Assembly: GCA_024449915.1 (NCBI GenBank) | Contig: JAMZAV010000305.1 | Span: 372,001 to 436,000 of the forward strand | Direction: 5' to 3' | DNA: 64,000 nucleotides | DNA from: Sweltsa coloradensis | Taxonomy: Eukaryota; Arthropoda; Insecta; Plecoptera; Chloroperlidae | In this document: piece after piece, positions 33,606-43,504 of the stretch | Layout: the number at the start of each line of letters is the position of its first letter | Position numbering within the stretch: the stretch's first letter is position 1 | Made by a program: the position numbers and the translations under genes | Notes under the pieces: generated by a model | The model's input: only the letters and a program-made list of their open reading frames with translations | What the model was told of the DNA's origin: nothing | The model's database searches: none

Positions 33606-36600
33606 CTTCCCACAGTGCCGCTTCCCGTAAGGCCATCAACCTTTTTTTCCCCTATGCCATCATTTCTACCTGTCGATAAAGACCATGTTACAGGAAGCGT
33701 TGATGGCCTAAGGGGAATTGATTTATTCCCCTTTGGCCAACACCCTGCATTTCATTATGGAAAATACAAAGAAGGTTTGTTGGCCTTAGGGTAATAGCTA
33801 GGCGGATAAGGCTAACAATTAGGGGTTTTGTGGTAGAGGTCTGAATTTTGGACTGTATACTCAGAACAATATTCTAAGAAAATTGCCTCGAGGTGCCATG
33901 ACAAAATTCGTCCGGTTAAGGGGTTGGAAGGGGTTGAAAACATGGCATCTTTAAAAATTCGAAAATTCAAATATCAAACTAAATTTTATCCTGAGATTAC
34001 AAAATTAATACATATTGTAGATAAAAGTCCAAAATTTATTTAAAAAAATACGTTTTACCATATATGTATATCTAACCATATTTTACACCCTTTGACTTTT
34101 AATAACAAATTTTCTCACTGTGCTGGGAGGATTGGAGTACCAGACGTGGGTTTTGTGATAGGGCCGTGAATTTTCCTTAAAATACTCAGAAGAATGTTCT
34201 CTAAAAAATGGCTCGAGGTGCCCTCAAAAAAGTTGCTTGCTTATAGGAGAAAAAGGGGGTGTACTAAAAGGGGTTGATAACACTAAAATAAATAAATCTG
34301 TATTCAAATATAATATTAAGGACGCCAAATTAACATTTATTGTAGATTAAGATCTAAAATTTAATTTAAAAATTAAAATTTGACCATGTATGTAAATCTG
34401 ATCAGATTATGCGCCCTTTTACCCTTTTCATAAATTTACTCAATATTAACTAAAGTGCATCGTGTGACCACTCGTTTTGTCCCAAATTTTCCAATATTAC
34501 AAATTAGGACGAAAAGAACATTTTGCAATGCCTTGGGTACATTTTCACACAATGGACTTTGACTTATTTTCACACATTTACTCAAGATTAACGAAAGTGT
34601 GTAGTGTGACCACTCGTTTAATCCCAAATTATGTCAATAATACGAATTAGGACGATTTTTTTTAACACCTTGGGCACATTTTTTTGGGCTACAATCACAT
34701 TTTCGAATACAAATGTTTACAACATTTAAGTTTTATTTTATTAAATCGTACAACGCGCACAAGGCAACATACTCGTAAATAATTTGTCAAATTTAGGGCT
34801 GCTCTATAATAGCCTGGCAATAGCTTCCCGTTATCGTTACAGTTAACAGGCAATGTTAAATAATAACCACTGTTCGCGTTACCATTGCAGGGCCTCGTTC
34901 CCGGGCTATTGTGAATAGTCCTTGTGTAAATAACTCAATAAAAATCTTAATGAAAATTAAATTCGGAAAGTGTTATGGAACAAATCTACGACTTCCCGTG
35001 CACTAATAAAATAAATATACTGTACCTATTTGTATAACATCAATAACTGTGCTTTTAAAGAAGATATTTTGACAAGTTTATGTAACTAATTACCAATTCA
35101 CTGATCTTTTATTCAAAACATACTTATAACAAGAAAACAGTATTAAGACCATATAAAATGGAGGATCGATTGACCAAAAAAGACTCATCCATCAACGTGG
35201 CTATATTATTACAGCGTTAGCAAAGCGGCCAGTATTCACAGTACATGATTCACACATCATGAATGTACTATTTTGATCCAATAGGTGTGTTGACACTCGA
35301 CTACAAAACCACCAAATTGTTAGGTTACTGTAAATAGGCTATTTGACGCTTATTGTTAGAAAATGGATCAGAGTCCATTGCGTGAAAATATGCCCAAGGT
35401 GTTACAAACAAAAATCGTCTTAATTCGTATTATTGACATAATTTTGGATTAAACGAGTGGTCACACACTTTCGTTAATCTTGAGTAAATGTGTGAAAATA
35501 AGTCAAAGTCCATTGTGTGAAAATGTACCCAAGGCATTGCAAAATGTTCTTTTCGTCCTAATTTGTAATATTGGAATAATTTGGGACAAAACAAGTGGTC
35601 ACACGATACACTTTCGTTAATATTGAGTAAATTTATGAAAAGTGGTCAGGGCGCATAATCTGATCAGATATACATATATGGTGAAATTTTATTTTTTTAA
35701 ATTAAACTTTAGATCTTAATCTACAATAAATGTTAATTTGGCGTCCTTAATATTATATTTGAATACAGATTTATTTATTTTAGTGTTATCAACCCCTTTT
35801 AGTACACCCCCTTTTTCTCCTATAAGCAAGCAACTTTTTTGAGGGCACCTCGAGCCATTTTTTAGAGAACATTCTTCTGAGTAGTTTAGGGAAAATTCAC
35901 GGCCCTATCACAAAACCCACGTCTGGTAGGCCAATCCTCCCAGCACAGTGAGAAAATTTGTTAATAAAAGTCAAAGGGTGTAAAATATGGTTAGATATAC
36001 ATATATGGTAATATGTATTTTTTTAAATGAATTTTGGACTTTTATCTACAATATGTATTAATTTTGTAATCTCAGGATAAAATTTAGTTTGATATTTGAA
36101 TTTTCGAATTTTTTAAAAAATGCCATTTTTTTCAACCCCTTCCACCCCCTTAACCGGACAAATTTTGTCATGGCACCTCGAGGCAATTTTCTTAGAATAT
36201 TGTTCTGAGTATACAGTCCAAAATTCAGACCTCTACCACAAAACCCCTAATTGTTCTTGTATTGTCCTTTAATCCGCTTGACTATAATTGATTTATTCCC
36301 GTTAGGCCAACAGCGTATATGCATCGTTTACGGTAAGGAGCGGGAGCGGGGTGCATATACGCTGTTGGCCTAACGGGAATAAATCAATTACCCCAAGGCC
36401 AACAACGCCCCGCTCCTTACCGTAAACGATGCATATACGCTGTTGGCCTAACGGGAATAAATCAATTACCCCAAGGCCAACAAACCTTCTTTGTATTTTC
36501 GATAATGAAATGCAGGGTGTTGGCCTAAGGGGAATAAATCAATTCCCCTTAGGCCAACAAGTGTAACATGGTCTTTATCGACAGGTAGTAATGATGGCAT

Positions 36601-36655
36601 AGGGGAAAAAAAAGGTTGATGGCTTTACGGGAAGCGGCACTGTGGGACGGCTCCA
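33606..36655. mobile_element. Large fold-back element FB2, ~3 kb
   Basis: The left end TTCCCACAGTGCCGCTTCCC is inverted at the right end as GGGAAGCGGCACTGTGGGA. The left arm (to about 34690) and right arm (from about 35390) are inverted copies along most of their length, for example AAATTGCCTCGAGGTGCC at 33883 against GGCACCTCGAGGCAATTT at 36172. The spacer of about 0.7 kb is AT-rich and includes a sequence like an H-family 3' end (CATCCATCAACGTGG...GCGGCC near 35186-35228). No open frame of interest. Superfamily unknown. Confidence 0.7.
36285..36560. repeat. Array of self-complementary ~38-bp hairpin units
   Basis: Units starting TTGGCCTAAS GGGAATAAATC and ending CCCCAAGGCCAA lie at 36365-36402, 36443-36480 and 36520-36557, with a half unit at about 36290. 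One matching unit lies in the left FB2 arm at 33703-33740. Each unit is nearly palindromic. Two are joined by a repeated CGTTTACGGTAAGGAGCGGG-type linker that is itself inverted. Confidence 0.75.
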
Positions 36656-36689
36656 AACGTACTACAGACTAAGGTTGGCCAAGACACTT

Positions 36690-36770
36690 AGCCCACTAGG
36701 CCACCGAGACGGTAACTTCTGAATTGTAGATGAATATTATTACAGATCTGAATAGATGGAAAAGTACTGC
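36690..36770 (-). mobile_element. SINE-D fragment, 5' side of a split copy
   Basis: GCCCACTAGGCCACCGAGAC followed by GGTAACTTCTGAATTGTAG matches the tRNA-like 5' part of the SINE-D copy at 36850-37040. With the fragment at 32815-32940 it reads as one SINE interrupted by FB1 and FB2. Confidence 0.5.
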
Positions 36771-36849
36771 AACGAATATATGTTGCCTTTGAACTTAGTA
36801 CCAAAAACATTATTAATTATGTTTAAGCAGGTATATGAGCGAGGGTTTA

Positions 36850-37040
36850 TTTCTCGATTTGGTTTGTCGGGAGACACTCCCGTAGGTGGAATTGTTAATA
36901 TTTAATACAATTCAGAAGTTAAAAAACCCATCCCGATCAGGGTTCGAACCCGAGTCTCCCACATTCCAGGTAGACGCCATAGCCAACTAGACCACAGAGA
37001 CAGTAACTATTTAACTTCTGAATTGTAGTTGCATTATAGA
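36850..37040 (-). mobile_element. SINE-D, tRNA-derived
   Basis: Minus strand: TGTGGTCTAGTTGGCTATGG as A-box region and GGGTTCGAACCC as B box. The T stem (TCGGG/CCTGA) pairs with one wobble; the acceptor stem does not pair, so this is a SINE head rather than a tRNA gene. The body carries ACAATTCCACC. A further fragment lies at 39140-39248. Confidence 0.65.
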
Positions 37041-37081
37041 TCTGAATGATGCAGATATCTATAATCTAGATCTAGATCTAT

Positions 37082-37102
37082 AATATATATATATATATAT
37101 AT
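37082..37102. repeat. (AT)n microsatellite
   Basis: Uninterrupted TA/AT run, read directly. Confidence 0.9.
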
Positions 37103-37140
37103 GGATTGTTGTAGGTTTTCGCGGCCCGTCATAGGATAAA

Positions 37141-37582
37141 AACAAGGATCTTGGGTAAAACCGCGTCGAAAATAAGATGAACCAGGGCAGAACCTGGGCG
37201 TCCACCGACGTTTCGTCTGTACTACGTCAGACATTTTCAAGGTTGACTGTGACTCTACGGAGGTTGGAGTCACAGTGGTTGGCAAGCACGCAGCGCCCGC
37301 CTAATATAGCCTCGGCTGAAGGTGCGGGGCGGCGAGGCCCTTTTCACGATATGACCTAACCGCCCCGCACCTATTTTCTATATAACCTCGCCGCCCCGCA
37401 CCTTCAGCCGAGGCTATATAAGGCGGGCGCTGCGTGCTTGCCAACCACTGTGACTCCAACCTCCGTAGAGTCACAGTCAACCTTGAAAATGTCTGACGTA
37501 GTACAGACGAAACGTCGGTGGACGCCCAGGTTCTGCCCTGGTTCATCTTATTTTCGACGCGGTTTTACCCAAGATCCTTGTT
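37141..37582. repeat. Near-perfect 197-bp inverted repeat
   Basis: The arm 37141-37337 and the arm 37386-37582 are reverse complements; I found a single A/T difference, near 37303. The spacer is 48 bp. Each arm contains CTGACGTAGTACAGACGAAAC-like sequence, a GAAAC motif often seen near the ends of Penelope-like retroelements. No diagnostic coding sequence is present, so family assignment is only a suggestion. AT microsatellite flanks the left side. Confidence 0.8.
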
Positions 37583-37649
37583 TATATATATCAATATTTT
37601 AATAGAGTAGGTAGAGGTCTGAATGGATGCAGATATCTATAATCTAGAT

Positions 37650-38768
37650 CAGCGGTTCTCAACCTTTTTTCTGCTGCGACACACATGTTGAGTGTGTTTC
37701 CGTACGCGACACACCTACGTGGGAGTACCCACATTTCAACGAAATAATATTTAACCAGCTTAAATAAACCTTACTTTATTGTTAAATTTTGCAAATAACA
37801 ATACATCAACAGTAACTTGTAAAAGTTACACCATGTGCAAATGTCACGTGCTTCCTCATCAGTAATGGCCGGTTACCTGGGACTGATGTAATTCACACAG
37901 TTTCTCAATACGAGGGCGAATGGTAGACAAACTGACATGCATTTCACTACCAACATCAAGGAGTCTTGATCTGTTCTTTGCCTCAATTGTTTTTAAAGTT
38001 GAGAAAGCTGCCTCACACAGGTATGAAGTGGAGAAGAGAGGTAAAACACACCTTAATTGCAGTGTACTCATTTTAAAGAGATCCAACATGAATCAAGTGA
38101 GAACTCTTGAAATCTTGATTTTAGAGTTGTTATGAATTAACTACAATCAACTCTTCTTTTCGGGATACGTTAGGTCTGACACGTCGTTTATGTGCTCACC
38201 AGATTATTTCAAATGGAGAAATAACCATTCTTTTCCCTTTATTGAAATAGAAGAAAAGTATTTCTCCTGAAGGCAGATCAAGTGTTGAATTATATCTTTC
38301 TTGAAGAGATCTTTAGATTTTATTTCCAACTTATTTGCGGCATTCATTGCAGCTGAAAAATTGACATGTCGCCTTCATTTATTGCTTATGTCCACAACAG
38401 TATCCTCCCTTCCCTTCCCTTCCCTTCCCCCCACCCCACAACCCTGAAAAACAAGATTGTTAAGGTAGCATCAAAAATGCATAATTACTTTTTTTACACT
38501 CGCGCGCGACCCGGCACTTCCACCAAAATCGTGTTTTTTAAATACTAACTAAATACTAGACCCAAATCGAAATAAAAGGTACTCGCACACCCCAAGCTGT
38601 CACTCACTTTCAATTCACCCCTAGAACTTTGGCGGCATATATCGTTCATGCTAGAGGCGTACATGAATAGACTTCAATTTAACAATAAATAAACAGAATA
38701 CTTGTGACACACCTCACAACTCATCGCGACACACCAGTGTGTCGCGACACAGTGGTTGAGAACCGCTG
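37650..38768 (-). mobile_element. hAT transposon with transposase remnant
   Basis: Termini CAGCGGTTCTCAACC and GGTTGAGAACCGCTG are inverted. Both flanks carry the identical 8-bp ATCTAGAT (37642-37649 and 38769-38776), a perfect hAT-type target duplication. Length 1,119 bp, so much of a full transposase gene is missing. The minus strand carries a C-terminal transposase fragment. The right flank is a 5'-truncated SINE-B. Confidence 0.9.
37859..38089 (-). pseudogene. hAT transposase C-terminal dimerisation fragment
   Basis: 76 codons including STSYLCEAAFSTLKTIEAKN then RSRLLDVGSEMHVSLSTIRP. This matches the hAT dimerisation region (pattern YLCE.AFS.L..IK.K.R..L), as in ZBED5/SCAND3-like and other hAT transposases. 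An in-frame TGA sits just upstream of the first Met codon, and the zinc-finger and RNase-H-fold parts are not recognisable, so it is a decayed fragment. It would have catalysed transposition of its family. Confidence 0.85.
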
Positions 38769-39117
38769 ATCTAGATCATGGCTCTGCTAATCGTAAAAGG
38801 CGATTCAAGAGAAAAAGTCCACCTCGCAAACATCAGCTAGAAAGAGCGGAGTATCTTACTCCCCAAAACTGGAGGCGAGCTCTGGCAATCGTCGTCGGGG
38901 ACCTTGCCCCCTTCCCTTGACGACCCCCCGGCGACGATGACAATGACACAACGAACGATGACAAAGACAATGACGACCGCGACGTGAGAAACCCCCCTTC
39001 CTCCCCTTACCCGTGGCTTGTTCTGACCAGCATGGGGCCCTCCTCCCCACCCCCCTTAGGCTAGAGTGGTGCATTATGACCTAACGGTTGACGCGTCCTT
39101 AATCCAAATAAACCAAA
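38769..39117 (+). mobile_element. SINE-B copy, 5' truncated
   Basis: Begins within the family at CATGGCTCTGCTAATCGTAA and continues to GACGCGTCCTTAATCCAAAT and AAACCAAAAT. The hAT element abuts its 5' end, suggesting the hAT inserted into or next to this SINE. Confidence 0.75.
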
Positions 39118-39139
39118 ATATAATATAAACAGGCCTATA

Positions 39140-39248
39140 TCTATAATATACTATAGACATCTATAATGCAACTACAATTCAAAAGTTATATAGTTACCGT
39201 CTCGGTGGTCTAAGGCCGATCGGTATGGATTTTTTAACTTCTGAATTG
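39140..39248 (+). mobile_element. SINE-D fragment
   Basis: TAGTTACCGTCTCGGTGGTC then TTTTTTAACTTCTGAATTG: head and 3' parts of SINE-D with the middle missing. Confidence 0.45.
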
Positions 39249-40545
39249 TTGGATGAGCGAAGCGAAAACTTCAATTACACCGACCCCCCAAAAAAAATTA
39301 GATAGTGTTTTTTTTTCTACCTGCTTGTTCGCGCTCTACCGGGCAAACGGCATATGCGATCTCGATAAAAATTGGAGGGGACCTTGGAAAACTCAAAAAT
39401 TAGACGTGCCACTTTTTTAAAGGTATAATCGAAGAAATATTTCTCATGAATATCGTACTTTTACCGTTCTTTTACGATTTATTCTGATTTTTCATGCGAT
39501 ATTTTCGTGATATTTGGGCCGATTCTGACCAAACGGGTGGGGCTACGAAGTTCATATTTCACATAAATAAAATGAAAAATAAAATAAATTTTATTTAGAG
39601 TCTACCCACTCAGTTATATAACTGATTTTCAGTGGGGGACTTTAAATCAAAGCGACCAAGCCAACCCTGCACGCCCCGACGCAATCGACAAGTGAGTGAT
39701 AACCAACCAAAGATCGATATTTTTAATAGGAAATATAGCAATCAGTGGTATGGACAGTAGGGTGGTGCGTAAAAATTGAAGTTGTGAAATCAGAGTTGCT
39801 ATAGTGCGGAAAAGTTGCGATTGGTACATACGAGAAAAACAAAAAAAAAATTGAAATCGGAGTTCATCTTCCGATCACGCAATCGGCCCAAAGTTTTATA
39901 AAATTAGTGAAAATCTGAATTTTTTCTAAAATAAAATTATTTCTATTTTGGTCTTTTTTTAGTTCCTATCGCATTTTTTTCTTTAAGCTTTAATAAACAG
40001 TAATAAAAAATATTTTTCCTCAAGGAGTATGTTTTCCGATCGCGCAATCGGCCGAAAGTTTTATAAAATTAGTGAAAATCTGAATTTTTTTCAAAAATAA
40101 AATTATTTTTATTTTGGTATTTTTTTTAGTTCTTATAGCAATTTTTTTTACTTTAAGCTTTAATAAACAGTAATAAAAATTATTTTTCCTCTAGGAGTAT
40201 GTTTTCCGATCGCGCAATTCCATACAAATTTCACGAAATTCACCATTTTTGGACACATTTAATATGTTTTGGAAAAAATCATGTGAGGCATAAAGGTTGT
40301 TGATTTTGAGTTGCGTGCCAATTGTGCAGCTCTTCGCTTGTTTAGATATTAATAATATCTAAACAACCCCGAACTCACCACGTGGAGGTGGCTGCACTTC
40401 GAGTTCCACCCACAGCCCCACACCCTTCCCATCCAACCAACCAATAAGGGCATGTTTTTGTTTGCTAAGTATTTACATTATTTACATATTGTAGTTTGGT
40501 TCTTTCTTTGGTTTAGTCTTTCTATATAGATCTATTCTGTTGTGT

Positions 40546-40878
40546 TTACTCTGTACTTGTACTTGGTTTAGGAGCCACTCTGTATGTTGATTTGCTTTCG
40601 AAATTGGGCATAAGTGATCTAGATTCTAGTGTGGCTCTGATGTAACCGTCTCTTGATTGGGACCCACACACCTTGAGCGACGCTTCGGTGATGAGCTTCA
40701 CGCACCTTTCTACAGCTTGTGTATGACAGGGAAATTTTACATCCCAATCTGGAATATCACCACACTGAATCAACAATGAAATTTCGTCATCGGGTACATT
40801 CCGAAGAAGAGAGAGGAGAAACACCCTTGTGTTACTCCAGTCAATCAACTCTGAGTAGTCGGATGCATTGAAGTTCAA
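40546..40878 (-). pseudogene. C-terminal part of a transposon-borne protein, minus copy
   Basis: Encodes NFNASDYSELIDWSNTRVFL, later KFPCHTQAVERCVKLITEAS, then SRDGYIRATLESRSLMPNFE and a natural stop. The FPCHTQAVERCVKL...R..IRA.LESR.LMP.F pattern is one I recall from uncharacterised, repeat-associated proteins in invertebrate genomes, but I cannot name the family. The N-terminal part is missing from this strand. Confidence 0.5.
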
Positions 40879-41173
40879 AGTAGGGGTGATGAAATTTCTA
40901 ACGGTTTTACCCTTTGTACGACGGTGTATGCTTCACTTTATTGAGTTACCTTTCCGTCATCTTTTCCAACATTTGGATGGAACAACAACGGGTCCAAAAT
41001 CATTTAGTGGGCCGATTGGGCAGAAACTAAACAGTTGCGAAAAACTTCCAGTAATTAATTTTCAACCCATTGATAGTGAGATACCACAAGTGGACAGAAA
41101 ACTGCTGAGTAAAGATCAACAGTACCTTTGGGACATAAGTCAGCAGCATAAGTCAGCAAATTCAGTGTGGTGA
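40868..41173 (+). pseudogene. N-terminal or middle part of the same transposon protein
   Basis: Includes NFQPIDSEIPQVDRKLLSKD and QQYLWDISQQHKSAN before a TGA stop at the edge of the right arm. The LSKDQQYLWDI motif belongs, as I recall, upstream of the CHTQAVERC motif in the same protein family. Its position between inverted C-terminal copies suggests a rearranged derivative. Confidence 0.45.
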
Positions 41174-41183
41174 TATATATGTA

Positions 41184-41375
41184 AAATTTCCCTGTCATAC
41201 ACAAGCTGTAGAAAGGTGCGTGAAGCTCATCACCGAAGCGTCGCTCAAGGTGTGTGGGTCCCAATCAAGAGACGGTTACATCAGAGCCACACTAGAATCT
41301 AGATCACTTATGCCCAATTTCGAAAGCAAATCAACATACAGAGTGGCTCCTAAACCAAGTACAAGTACAGAGTAA
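41184..41375 (+). pseudogene. C-terminal fragment of the same protein, plus copy
   Basis: 63 codons from KFPCHTQAVERCVKLITEAS to PKPSTSTE and stop TAA 41373-41375, encoding the same residues as the C-terminus of the minus-strand copy. It shows that the inverted repeat arms contain coding sequence, not only termini. Confidence 0.7.
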
Positions 41376-42519
41376 ACACAACAGAATAGATCTATATAGA
41401 AAGACTAAACCAAAGAAAGAACCAAACATACAATATGTAAATAATGTAAATACTTAGCAAACAAAAACATGCCCTTATTGGTTGGTTGGATGGGAAGGGT
41501 GTGGGGCTGTGGGTGGAACTCGAAGTGCAGCCACCTAAACGTGGTGAGTTCGGGGTTGTTAAAATATTATTAATATCTAAACAAGCGAAGAGCTGCACAA
41601 TTGGCACGCAACTCAAAATCAACAACCTTTATGCCTCATATGATTTTTTCCAAAACATATTAAATGTGTCCAAAAATGGTGAATTTCGTGAAATTTGTAT
41701 GGAATTGCGCGATCGGAAAACATACTCCTAGAGGAAAAATAATTTTTATTACTGTTTATTAAAGCTTAAAGTAAAAAAAAAATGCTATAGGAACTAAAAA
41801 AATACCAAAATAAAAATAATTTTATTTTTGAAAAAAATTCAGATTTTCACTAATTTTATAAAACTTTCGGCCGATTGCGCGATCGGAAGAAAACATACTC
41901 CTAGAGGAAAAAATTTTTTATTACTGTTTATTAAGCTTAAAGTAAAAAAAATTGCTAAAGAACTAAAAAAGACCAAATGAAATTATTTTATATTTTTGAA
42001 AAAAATTTCAGATTTTCACTACATTTTATAAAACTTGGGCCCGATTGCGCGATCGGAAGATGAACTCCGATTTCAATTTTTTTCTTTCTCGTATGTACCA
42101 ATCGCCAACTTTTCCGCACTATAGCACTGTGATTCACAACTCTCAATTTTTACGCACCACCTAATGACAGTTGCTAACACCCGCGAATCAACGCCAGAAT
42201 CAACAAGGCCGATTCAGAACAACTCTGAAATTTATTATGTGCTTCGTTGCTAGGACGGCTCCAAAAGTCACCGTTTACAAACTCCTAAGACAAGAACTAA
42301 TGGACCTAAGTCCAAATCAATGGACATTAAAGTAATGGTGATATATTGCAACGTGTATTGTAACGAAAAAGATGAAAAATGTAGCCAGAAACAATAGAAA
42401 TGAAGGTTTTAATATGAGTTTGTTGAGGTGTAAAATAATTAACATATAACTATAGAAACTTGACTACAATCATCAAAAATGCGTTCAAGTAAAAAGGAAA
42501 TCTTCAAGCCTCCAGATAA

Positions 42520-43288
42520 TTGGATGAGCGTAGCGAGCGAAGCGAAGATTCCATTCTACTACACTGCAGAAATAATTCCGGAATGTATTTATTTTATTTT
42601 TTTAATTTTTTTTCTTGGATTTTTGTCTGTTTGTCCACACGATTCCGGCTAAACCGATACTCCGATTGCGATGAAATTTTATGGAGGCCTTCCAAATCTC
42701 TTAACTTAGAACTGCCACGTTTTTGAGCGCAATCGAAAAATTATTTCTCATGAAAATCGCAATTTTACGATTTTTTTCGATTTTTTAAAAATTATTTCGA
42801 CTTATAACACCTACATGCTTTATCCGATTTAATGATTTTTTTCACAGAACCTTAATTTTATGAATATAGGTATTCGTGTGAAATTTAGAGCAATCGAAAA
42901 ATTATTTCTCATGAAAATCGAAATTACACGGGTTTTTACTTTTTTAAATCAATTCTTTGACTTATAACACCTACATGCTTCATGCGATTGTAATGATTTT
43001 TTCACAAACCCTTAATTTTATGAATTAATATATTCGTGTGAAATTTGAGTACAATTGAATAATTATTTCTTATGAAGATCGAAATTTACGATTTTTTTCT
43101 TTTTTTAAATTACGATTAATTAAAAAAATTAAAAATTAAAATTTATGTATAATTTACTTTTAATCAAATTTAAAAAATCTTCAACTTAGTGATGATTTTT
43201 TCACAGAACAACAGAAAATCCGCATAACACTTGGCTACTCAATGCACCAATTACGCTCATCCAACAACGCGGCGGGACTTAAGCGTTT
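42520..43288 (+). mobile_element. H1 element nested in H2
   Basis: Starts TTGGATGAGCGTAGCGAGCG, contains the H1 core (TTAACTTAGAACTGCCACGT) and ends CAACAACGCGGCGGGACTTA, AGCGTTTAAA. The usual TTCCTAG end is lost or altered. Confidence 0.7.
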
Positions 43289-43504
43289 AAATTCTATTCA
43301 ATTTTATATTCGATAAAAATACTAATTCATAAAGAATATCTTAATTTAACAAAAAAGATTTTGCAATGGGACTTGAAGAAATAAAGAGATCGCACGAACA
43401 CTAAAAACGTAAAAAAGCTCATCCATCAACACGACTAAAAAAGCGTTAGCGAAGCGGCCAAGTAAATATTAAAACGATTGGATTGGAAAAAATAATCATC
43501 AAGG

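Larger units (their letters stand above)
39758..42163. mobile_element. hAT-like fold-back element with ~1-kb inverted arms
   Basis: Terminal inverted repeats TAGGGTGGTGCGTAAAAATT and AATTTTTACGCACCACCTA. The flanks are ATGGACAG (39750-39757) and ATGACAG (42164-42170), an 8-bp target duplication with one base lost, consistent with SINE-E sequence at 25588. TAGGG fits the hAT terminal rule YARNG. The left arm (to about 40769) and right arm (from about 41158) are inverted copies around a spacer of about 390 bp that holds pieces of one protein in opposite directions. Confidence 0.8.
39570..42310 (-). mobile_element. SINE-E copy split by a fold-back transposon
   Basis: The left part (to 39757) has AACTGATTTTCAGTGGGGGA, CAATCGACAAGTGAG and CAGTGGTATGGACAG. 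The right part (from 42164) has CGCGAATCAACGCCAGAATC, AACAAGGCCGATTCAGAACA and GCACATAATAAA-complement sequence. Both match the copy at 25366-25725 in reverse. The tRNA-like head is missing, so the SINE is 5' truncated. Confidence 0.75.
39249..43461 (+). mobile_element. H2 element carrying three nested insertions
   Basis: The 5' part 39249-39565 runs from TTGGATGAGCGAAGCGAAAA to GGGTGGGGCTACGAAGTTCA. It resumes at TGGACATTAAAGTAATGGTG (about 42322) up to 42519 and again from about 43290 to GCGTTAGCGAAGCGGCC. Order and content match the uninterrupted H2 at 19336. The interruptions are SINE-E (about 39570-42310), inside it a hAT-like fold-back (39758-42163), and an H1 copy (42520-43288). Confidence 0.7.

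Noticed and set aside
36895..37010. A tRNA gene on the minus strand
   Set aside because: A and B boxes are present, but there is no acceptor stem and the sequence is shared with other SINE-D copies.
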